11,982 nt of DNA, taken from the NCBI GenBank assembly GCA_964412845.1, contig CAYPQM010000187.1, positions 1 through 11,982 on the forward strand, read 5' to 3'. A model generated the notes under the pieces. It searched no databases. It had not been told where the DNA came from and saw nothing but the letters and a program-made list of their open reading frames with translations. The position numbers were made by a program, and so were the translations under genes. This document shows, piece by piece, positions 5,861 to 11,982 of this stretch (position 1 is the first letter of the stretch; each line of letters opens with the position of its first letter). This stretch comes from JAWWPY01 sp964412845 (GTDB taxonomy: Bacteria; Actinomycetota; Actinomycetes; Streptosporangiales; Streptosporangiaceae).

Positions 5861-5878
5861 GGCGCCGGCACCGGCGCC
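5861..5878 (+). promoter_or_regulatory. Very stable GC inverted repeat just before the ABC operon ribosome binding site
   Basis: GGCGCCGG and CCGGCGCC (8-bp arms, CA centre) lie 9 bp upstream of the GAGGAG Shine-Dalgarno at 5888-5893. In the leader RNA this would be a strong hairpin with roughly a 7-bp stem. It might stabilise the mRNA 5' end or affect ribosome access. It does not itself cover the Shine-Dalgarno. Confidence 0.3.
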
Positions 5879-5898
5879 GGCCTGAGCGAGGAGATCAG

Positions 5899-7140
5899 AT
5901 GAAGAAACGGCTGACCTTGGGCGTCGCGATCGGGTCGGCGGCGCTGCTGGCGCTGGCGGGCTGCGGGTCGTCGAAGAGTTCGTCCAGCACGACCACGCTG
6001 GCCTTCTTCGGCGCCGACTATGGCACCGGGCCAGCCAACAGCACGACCAAGTACTGGGACGCCATCGCATCGGCCTTCCACCAGGCCAACCCGGGCATCA
6101 CAGTCAAGGTGCAGACCGTCGACTGGACGGACTTCCCCAACAAGGTCCAGACGCTCGTGCAGAACAAGCAGTTCCCCGACGTTCTCGAAGGGGACACCGC
6201 GCCACAGTTCGCGCAGAGCCACCTGCTCTACCCGGCCAGCGATGTCCTGTCGCCGGGCGTGCTGGGAAACCTGATACCGACCTTCCTGAAGGACGGCCAG
6301 TACCAGGGGACCGACTACGGCATACCGTTCACCACGAGCACCCGCGCGCTGTACTACAACAAGAAGATATTCGCCGCCGCCGGGATCTCGTCGCCGCCGC
6401 AGACCTGGGCGCAACTGCAGTCGGACGCGGCCGCGATCAAGGCCAAGGGCTACATCGGCTATGGCATGCCGCTGGGCAGCGAGGAGGCACAGGCCGAGGC
6501 GCTGCTGTGGTTCCTGGGCAACGGCGGTGGCTACGTCAACAGCAGCGGGGCCTACACCATCAACAGCGCGCAGAATGTGCAGACGCTGCGGTTCATGAGC
6601 AAGCTGGCCAGCGCCGGTGATACGCAGCCAAGCCCCGGCACGACGGATCGCAAGGACGTGTGGGCGCAGTTCGCCCAGGGAAAGATCGGCATGGTGCTCG
6701 GCTCACCGGCCGTGATCCCGATCATCCAGGCGGCTGGCGTCCTGAAGACCTCGGACTACGCCACGGCCAACGTCCCGGGTAAGAATGCTCCGCTGGCGTC
6801 CACGCTGGGCGTGCATGACGACATCGTCGCCTTCAACACCGGAAAGCATGCCGCCGCGATCAGGAAGTTCCTCGACTTCGTGTATCAGGACAAGTACCAG
6901 CTTCAGTTCGACAATGAATACGATCTGCTGCCGGCTACCCAGAGCGCCGCGGCCACCATGGAGAAGAACTTGATGTTCGCGGCCTTCCTGAAGAACATCC
7001 CGAATTCGGTGAACTACCCGTCCAAGACCAACTGGACCACGGTGGAGAATCAGATCAAGACAACCCTGGGCCAGGCGATCAGCAGCAATCCGCAGAAGAT
7101 CCTGAACTCGATCCAGCACACCGCCGCCAGCGGCGGCTGA
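5899..7140 (+). CDS. Sugar ABC transporter solute-binding lipoprotein (CUT1 type)
   Basis: This 413-residue lipoprotein captures substrate outside the membrane and hands it to the two permeases encoded next. The N-terminus is a lipoprotein signal (KKR, hydrophobic core, lipobox LAGC with Cys22), followed by a Ser/Thr linker to about residue 33. The mature part has the extracellular solute-binding family 1 pattern: an early KYWDAIASAFHQANPGITV region (about 51-69), DVLEGDTAPQFAQ (94-106), and the hinge motif GIPFTTSTRALYYNKKIF (141-158) followed by PPQTWAQL. Such proteins typically bind di- or oligosaccharides; the exact sugar cannot be read from the sequence. GAGGAG lies 5 nt before the ATG. 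An in-frame extension upstream lacks a signal peptide and is rejected. The convergent secreted glycoside hydrolase suggests its breakdown products as substrate, but glycerol-phosphate-type ligands (UgpB is in the same class) are not excluded. Confidence 0.95.
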   Translation: MKKRLTLGVAIGSAALLALAGCGSSKSSSSTTTLAFFGADYGTGPANSTTKYWDAIASAFHQANPGITVKVQTVDWTDFPNKVQTLVQNKQFPDVLEGDTAPQFAQSHLLYPASDVLSPGVLGNLIPTFLKDGQYQGTDYGIPFTTSTRALYYNKKIFAAAGISSPPQTWAQLQSDAAAIKAKGYIGYGMPLGSEEAQAEALLWFLGNGGGYVNSSGAYTINSAQNVQTLRFMSKLASAGDTQPSPGTTDRKDVWAQFAQGKIGMVLGSPAVIPIIQAAGVLKTSDYATANVPGKNAPLASTLGVHDDIVAFNTGKHAAAIRKFLDFVYQDKYQLQFDNEYDLLPATQSAAATMEKNLMFAAFLKNIPNSVNYPSKTNWTTVENQIKTTLGQAISSNPQKILNSIQHTAASGG

Positions 7141-7147
7141 GAAAGGC

Positions 7148-8125
7148 ATGCCAGACGTTGCGGCCGTCCGGGAGACGGCAGGCGATCAGCGGCCGGGCGC
7201 CGCCTCGCCTGGCCGGCCGCAGCGGGGCGGCCGGGCCCGCCGGACCCGACGTCGGCTGGCCCCGCTGGCCTGGCTCGGGCCCGCCACGGCATTGATCGCG
7301 GTCGTGGTGCTGTGGCCCATCGTGGCCTTGGTCCAGACATCGCTGCAGCGCATCACGCCGATCGGAGTCACGATCGGAGCGGCGGGCACGAAGAACTTCC
7401 GCTCGCTCTTCGGGGACCCGAACCTGCCCGGGATCCTGGTCCGGACGGTGACCTGGGTGGTCGCCGTGGTCGGCATCACCATGCTGATATCAATCGGCCT
7501 GGCCCAGTTGTTCAACCAGCGTTTCCCCGGCAGGCGGGTCACCAGGTGGGCGCTCATCGCGCCGTGGGCGGCGTCGGTGATGATGACGGCCCTGATATTC
7601 CGCTGGATGCTGCAGCCGGACAACGGGGCGATCAACATTTTCCTGCACCAGCTCGGCATCGTGCACCAGTTCGACTCGAACCAGTCTTCCTGGCTGGGCC
7701 GGCCGGACAGCGCGATGGCATGGATGATCGGCGTGGCGGTATTCGTGTCCCTGCCGTTCACCACCTACACGCTGCTCGCGGGGCTGCAGACCATTCCTGG
7801 TGAGCTCTTCGAGGCAGCCACGATCGACGGCGCGTCGAAATGGCGCAGCTACCTGTCGATCACGCTGCCGCTGCTGCGGCCGGCCCTGGTCGTCGCCGTG
7901 ATCATTAACCTGATAAATGTATTCAATTCATTCCCGATCATCTGGGAGATGACGCGCGGCGGTCCGGGCTATGAGACCAACACGACCACGGTCTTCATGT
8001 ACAACCTGAAGGAAAGCTACATCGGGGAAGCGGCCGCGATGTCGGTCGTGAACTTCAGCCTGATCATCGTGATCGTGCTCTGCTACCTCCGGGTCAGCAA
8101 CTGGAACCGGCAGGAGGCGCGCTGA
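7148..8125 (+). CDS. Sugar ABC transporter permease 1 (MalF/UgpA-like)
   Basis: This 325-residue inner-membrane subunit pairs with the next gene product to form the translocation channel. Six hydrophobic segments are visible at about residues 42-66, 98-121, 135-155, 189-213, 246-268 and 299-315. The cytoplasmic EAA loop that contacts the ATPase is at about 222-245 (EAATIDGASKWRSYLSITLP), with the expected Gly and Leu-Pro. The N-terminal 40 residues are Arg- and Pro-rich. The start lies 7 bp after the solute-binding protein stop and its Shine-Dalgarno is weak and close (GAAAGG at 7141-7146), which implies translational coupling to the upstream gene. No alternative start with a better site precedes the first membrane segment. 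Confidence 0.95.
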   Translation: MPDVAAVRETAGDQRPGAASPGRPQRGGRARRTRRRLAPLAWLGPATALIAVVVLWPIVALVQTSLQRITPIGVTIGAAGTKNFRSLFGDPNLPGILVRTVTWVVAVVGITMLISIGLAQLFNQRFPGRRVTRWALIAPWAASVMMTALIFRWMLQPDNGAINIFLHQLGIVHQFDSNQSSWLGRPDSAMAWMIGVAVFVSLPFTTYTLLAGLQTIPGELFEAATIDGASKWRSYLSITLPLLRPALVVAVIINLINVFNSFPIIWEMTRGGPGYETNTTTVFMYNLKESYIGEAAAMSVVNFSLIIVIVLCYLRVSNWNRQEAR

Positions 8126-8126
8126 G

Positions 8127-8993
8127 ATGACGGCCAGGACCGCCGCACGCCGCCGCGGCACGACGCCGCGGCGGCTGCCGACCATCAAGACGGCGGTCAT
8201 CGCGGCCACCGCGTACATCATCGCCCTCGTCTTCCTGCTGCCGTATGCCGAGATGATCATCACCGCGCTGCGGCCGCAGCGGGAGTTGCTGGAACGCAAC
8301 TACCTGCCGCACCATTTCGCCTGGTCGAACCTCACCAACATGTGGGGCGGCGGCTTCGGCATCACCACCAGCCTGCGGGTCAGCCTGGAGGTGGCGGGCG
8401 GGGCGACCGTCCTGGTGCTGCTCGTCTCGCTGCCCGCCGCCTACTACACCGCCCGTCACCGGTTCCGGGGGCGGAACCTCTTCCTGCTCATCGTGCTGGT
8501 CACCCAGATGCTGCAGCCGACCGCGCTGATCGTGGGCATCTACAAGGAGTTCCTCAGCTTCCACCTCATCGACACCGTCTGGGCGCTCATCATGGTCAAC
8601 GCGGGCTTCAACCTGGCCTTCGCGATCTGGATCCTCAACGCCTACGTCGGCTCCATACCGGTGGAACTCGAAGAGGCGGCGATGGTCGACGGCAGCAGCA
8701 GGCTGAGCACCCTGTGGCGGGTCACCCTCCCGCTGGCGATGCCCGGCGTGGTGACCGCATTGATCTTCACGTTCATCGCCGCCTGGAATGAGTTCATCGC
8801 GGCGCTCACCCTGACCACGAGCAACAACGTCACGCCGCTCACGGTCCGGCTGGACATGTTCATCGGCCAGTACACAGTCGACTGGCAGCACCTGTTCGGT
8901 GCCTCCGTGGTGGCCACCATCCCGGTGCTGATCTTGTTCGCGCTGATCGAGCGGCGCGTCGTGGGCGGCCTCACCGCCGGGTCGATCAAGTAG
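8127..8993 (+). CDS. Sugar ABC transporter permease 2 (MalG/UgpE-like)
   Basis: This 288-residue second channel subunit of the CUT1 transporter has membrane segments at about residues 22-46, 84-106, 118-138, 150-172, 206-228 and 258-275. The EAA loop lies at about 183-202 (EAAMVDGSSRLSTLWRVTLP). Its ATG is one base after the stop of permease 1, with AGGAGG at 8112-8117 inside that gene, so the two are translated together. It is the last gene of the operon: no ATPase follows. Related actinobacterial CUT1 systems use a shared MsiK-type ATPase encoded elsewhere, which I infer here. The stop lies only 9 bp from the stop of the convergent glycoside hydrolase gene. Confidence 0.96.
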   Translation: MTARTAARRRGTTPRRLPTIKTAVIAATAYIIALVFLLPYAEMIITALRPQRELLERNYLPHHFAWSNLTNMWGGGFGITTSLRVSLEVAGGATVLVLLVSLPAAYYTARHRFRGRNLFLLIVLVTQMLQPTALIVGIYKEFLSFHLIDTVWALIMVNAGFNLAFAIWILNAYVGSIPVELEEAAMVDGSSRLSTLWRVTLPLAMPGVVTALIFTFIAAWNEFIAALTLTTSNNVTPLTVRLDMFIGQYTVDWQHLFGASVVATIPVLILFALIERRVVGGLTAGSIK

Positions 8994-9002
8994 CTGACCG
9001 GC

Positions 9003-11982
9003 TTACGGGCCGCCTGGGCTGGGAATCTGGAACGGCGCCAGGGTGACCTGGTCGATGTTCGGCGCCGTACTCGACCGCAGCGCCTCGCCGATGTCGCTGC
9101 CCGAGTAGATGACGCCGATGGTCTTACCGTCGTAGTTGTACTGCTGGTTGGCGGTGAACTTGATGGTGTTGGTGCCCGGCCGGAGAGTCACCGGGATGGT
9201 CAGGTTCCAGAACTGATTCCAGCTGAACGTGCTGGCGAAGTTGACATGGAACGTCGGCCCGCCGTTGACGCTGATGTCGGCCGGGGCGGTCATCAGGTCA
9301 GGGTTGTAGTGGTTGGCTATCACCTGCTGGTTGTTGGCGAAGCGGACGGTCATCCCGTAGCGGCCGGCCACCGGCGCGGGCACGGTGAGGGTCAGCGAGT
9401 TCGCCGGGCCGTCGCCGACCCCAGTGACGACGCCGCCGTCGGCCTGGCTGTAGCTGTTGTCCACGGTGGCGGTACCGGTCAGCGCGCCGTCCTCAGCCTG
9501 GTACGCCGCGACGTGAGACGCCGCGGCCGGGTTCGTGTCGGCGAGCGGCGTGACGGTCAGCTTGTCGAGCGTCACCTGATCGCGGTCACCGGTGACCACG
9601 ATCTTATTCACACCTGCGCTCAGGTAGACCCGGCCGGTCCTGGTCGACCAGTTCCGCGCGCTGCCGGCGGCCAGTCCTCCGCTGACCGGCTGCGTGTTAA
9701 CCGTCAGGTGGGCCGTTCCCGTGCCTTTGTACCGGAAGGCCAGATCCGAGTAGCCGTCCGCAGCGGAGTAGACCCAGAAGGTCGCGCTTGCGGCGCGGGA
9801 GATGTCGGCCGCCCCGGCCCCGGACTGGCCCTGCGCGCGGTAGTCAGCCGTCGCGCCGTTCAGGTCCGCCTGCTCCGCCTCATAGCTGGCCGAGCTCGCC
9901 GTGGCGGGATCCTGGAGCTGAAGATCGATCTTGTTGATGATGGCGTCGCCGTTCGTCGCGGCGCCGTCAGCCCCGGTGGTCGACAGGCTGATCTGGTGGG
10001 TGCCCGCGGTGAGGTGCACGGTGGTGTCGGCGTGGTTCCAGATCACCCAGTTGTATCCGACCGGCAGCCACACCTCCTGCGGGCTGGTCCCGTCCACCCG
10101 GGCGAAGATGTTCGTCGGGCCGGACACATCGGTCGCGGCTGAGTTGCTCCCGTCGTACACCGACAGCGTGTAGTCCCCCGTCTGCGGCACGGTCACGTTG
10201 AACGTGATGACCGTGGAGGATCCGGTCCGCAGGCCGCCCACGTCCTGCTCACCCGCGGTGGCGAAACCGCCGAGGTTGCTGGGCGTGCCCTCGGTGTTGA
10301 TGTTCCAGCCGGTGCCGGTCAGGGTGGCCTGGGACGCCAGGTAGCCGTGCAGCCAGGTGGCGTCCGGCGGGGTGGCCGCACCGCCGCCCGGGGACAGGAT
10401 GACCTCGTAGGCGTCCATGGTCGGCGGTGCGACCGGATTGGAGATGATCGTGCCATCCCGGCCGTTGCCGGAGGAGTCGGTCGCGCTCGCGCCGCTCGCC
10501 TCGTCGAACCGGTAGTCGGCCACGTTCCCGGCCCCCTGCTGCCCGCCGGCCAGATCGGCTACCTCCGCCGCGGTCAGCGCGTGGTCGTAGACCTGGAAGT
10601 CGTCCACCATCCCGCTGAGGTACGGGTCAGCCGGGTACTGCGAGCGTCCGATCCAGTTCTGGTTCGTGGTGCCGAGGTCCGACGGGTGCAGCGTCATGTT
10701 GCCGTTGGTGCCGACAGCGGTGCCGTTGACATACAGCGTGCCGGTGGTTCCGGACAGCGTGACCGCCACGTGGGACCAGGTGTTCAGCGGCAGGTTGCCG
10801 GTGCCGTTGATCTGCTGCTCCCCGCCGCCACCGCTGGTGGTGATCGCGAACCGCAGCGGCCCGCCGCCCGCGTTCAGCGTCAGAAACATGTAGTTCCCGG
10901 TGCCGGTGCCGAGGTCGAAGATCCGGGACCACGGCGTGTCCTGAGACGGGTTGACCCAGGCCGAGATCGTGAAGTCGGAGAGACCGGACACGATGCCGGA
11001 CGGCAGGCTGACGTATTCGTTGTTGCCGCAGAGGGACAGGGCGTTGCCGAGCTTGCCCGGGACCCGGGCCCCGGTGGCGGTGCACGACGCGACGTTGCCG
11101 CCCGCGCCGTCGCCCTGGTCGCCGGCCGTCACCGGCAGGGTGATGGAGCCGTCCGAGCCGACCGGCACGGTCCCGTCGTAGGTGCGGGTCGGCTGCGCCG
11201 CCGCGCCGGTCATCCCGCTCCACCGGTCCTGCAGGATCGTGGCGTGCACCGAGTGGCCGAAGATGGCCGGGTCGATGTGGTTGACGGTGAGGTTCTCCGG
11301 ACCGGCCGCGCCGCCGCCCATGATGATCCGCGCCTGCCGCTTCGCCTTGTCCAGCGTGGCCAGGCCCTGCAGGGTGTCGTCGGTGCTGCCCTGCGGCGGG
11401 GTTACCGCGACCGTGCCGCCGGTCATCGAGGCGTACCAGTTGTACAGCCACCACTGGGCGTTCGGGATGTTCTGCTCCGCCACCGAGTCGCCCAGCGAGC
11501 CGTTGATGTTCCAGTACGCGAGATCCCCGTCCACCTTCGCGTCCTCCAGCGCGGACAGCCACGCCACCATCTGGCCCGGGCTGGTCAGTTGGTACCGGGC
11601 GGCGTACTCGTCGAGGTTGACCGGCAGCGGGCGGGCCAGCCCGACGGTGCTCTCCAGCGTCCGGTAGGCGGTCACGTCGGCCCGCACGGTGGACGCGACC
11701 TGCAGTTCGTGCCAGGTCATCACGGTGGGCAGGCAGTTGTTCGCCATGCAGAACTGCAGGAAGCTGCCCAGCGCGGCCGGGTAGAAACCGCTCAGGTTCG
11801 GGCCGGCGATCCGCGCCTGCGGCCACAGGCCCCTGATGAAGTTGTAGGTCTGCAGCCACTCAGCCTCGAACGCGGCGAGCGTTGTGGCGTTCGTGGTCAG
11901 GCCCGCGAACCAGTTGCCGTCCGGCTCGTTGTACGGCACCAGGATGATGCGGTTCTTGTATGGCGACGTCAGGACCTGCTCG
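9003..11982 (-). CDS. Large modular secreted glycoside hydrolase (clan GH-A-like) with LamG and CBM-like modules, 3' part
   Basis: The frame is open to the right edge, so the start and signal peptide are outside; 992 residues are visible, numbered here from the edge. The GTG at 11939 sits mid-domain (preceded in frame by RIILVPYNEPD) and is not the true start. Domains in order: a TIM-barrel part (1 to about 235) with an Asn-Glu-Pro acid/base motif (Glu19), WHEL (about 91-94) and a candidate nucleophile Glu125 in LDEYAA; a beta-sandwich follow-on domain (about 235-288) whose last strand appears only at about 522-532 (MDAYEVILSP); between them a LamG/concanavalin-like domain (about 295-477) and a LamG-like first-strand segment (484-514). 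After these come three carbohydrate-binding-like beta-sandwiches (about 545-691; 699-812 starting YEAEQ; 826-983 starting YQAEDG, CBM35/CBM6-like). Cys pairs 78/83 and 300/318 could form disulfides outside the cell. It resembles actinobacterial proteins often labelled cellulosome/dockerin or CBM35 proteins, though no dockerin is seen. Substrate is unknown; a plant or microbial polysaccharide is likely. Confidence 0.9.
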   Translation of the reverse strand, partial: EQVLTSPYKNRIILVPYNEPDGNWFAGLTTNATTLAAFEAEWLQTYNFIRGLWPQARIAGPNLSGFYPAALGSFLQFCMANNCLPTVMTWHELQVASTVRADVTAYRTLESTVGLARPLPVNLDEYAARYQLTSPGQMVAWLSALEDAKVDGDLAYWNINGSLGDSVAEQNIPNAQWWLYNWYASMTGGTVAVTPPQGSTDDTLQGLATLDKAKRQARIIMGGGAAGPENLTVNHIDPAIFGHSVHATILQDRWSGMTGAAAQPTRTYDGTVPVGSDGSITLPVTAGDQGDGAGGNVASCTATGARVPGKLGNALSLCGNNEYVSLPSGIVSGLSDFTISAWVNPSQDTPWSRIFDLGTGTGNYMFLTLNAGGGPLRFAITTSGGGGEQQINGTGNLPLNTWSHVAVTLSGTTGTLYVNGTAVGTNGNMTLHPSDLGTTNQNWIGRSQYPADPYLSGMVDDFQVYDHALTAAEVADLAGGQQGAGNVADYRFDEASGASATDSSGNGRDGTIISNPVAPPTMDAYEVILSPGGGAATPPDATWLHGYLASQATLTGTGWNINTEGTPSNLGGFATAGEQDVGGLRTGSSTVITFNVTVPQTGDYTLSVYDGSNSAATDVSGPTNIFARVDGTSPQEVWLPVGYNWVIWNHADTTVHLTAGTHQISLSTTGADGAATNGDAIINKIDLQLQDPATASSASYEAEQADLNGATADYRAQGQSGAGAADISRAASATFWVYSAADGYSDLAFRYKGTGTAHLTVNTQPVSGGLAAGSARNWSTRTGRVYLSAGVNKIVVTGDRDQVTLDKLTVTPLADTNPAAASHVAAYQAEDGALTGTATVDNSYSQADGGVVTGVGDGPANSLTLTVPAPVAGRYGMTVRFANNQQVIANHYNPDLMTAPADISVNGGPTFHVNFASTFSWNQFWNLTIPVTLRPGTNTIKFTANQQYNYDGKTIGVIYSGSDIGEALRSSTAPNIDQVTLAPFQIPSPGGP

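Noticed and set aside
10627..11859. Second minus-strand open frame within the glycoside hydrolase
   Set aside because: It is the frame-shifted shadow of the hydrolase, Arg/Gly/His/Pro-rich with no domain features.

Overview
The window looks like chromosomal DNA from a high-GC actinobacterium. GC is high throughout the genes, codon third positions are dominated by G/C, Shine-Dalgarno sequences are strong (AGGAG, AGGAGGT), one protein carries a Tat signal, and the sugar ABC operon has no ATPase of its own, as is common in this phylum. I cannot assign a genus from sequence alone.

Layout. (1) At the left edge, on the minus strand, is the 5' end of a gene for a membrane-anchored or secreted protein (305 down to 1) that enters a Pro/Ala/Thr pentapeptide-repeat linker and leaves the window. 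(2) Positions 306-1299 form a long divergent intergenic region with no convincing gene. It holds a 63-bp GC-rich minisatellite (650-834), then an unusually AT-rich island (about 955-1110) with a perfect 16-bp palindrome followed on the minus strand by a T-run, a perfect 14-bp palindrome, a consensus TATAAT and an inverted repeat over the likely start site. A leader of about 200 nt with possible alternative hairpins follows. (3) The + strand then carries a Tat-exported protein of a poorly characterised family (1300-2961), glycerol kinase glpK (3056-4573), and a phosphotriesterase-like metal hydrolase (4710-5687). (4) After a probable terminator comes a CUT1-type sugar ABC transporter operon: lipoprotein solute-binding protein (5899-7140) and two permeases (7148-8125 and 8127-8993). 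A GAAA-C-TTTC site, like operators reported for Streptomyces xylanase genes, overlaps its probable promoter. (5) Convergent on the minus strand, only 9 bp away, is the 3' part of a large modular extracellular glycoside hydrolase (from beyond 11982 down to 9003) with a clan GH-A-like catalytic domain, an apparently inserted and permuted LamG domain, and several CBM-like beta-sandwich modules.

Reading as a whole: the right half is consistent with extracellular polysaccharide breakdown coupled to oligosaccharide import. The ATPase is presumably a shared MsiK-type protein encoded elsewhere. The link of glycerol kinase and the phosphotriesterase-like enzyme to this is unclear; they may form a separate small module. 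Most protein families here are known. The least ordinary items are the architecture of the glycoside hydrolase, the palindrome-rich regulatory island and the minisatellite.
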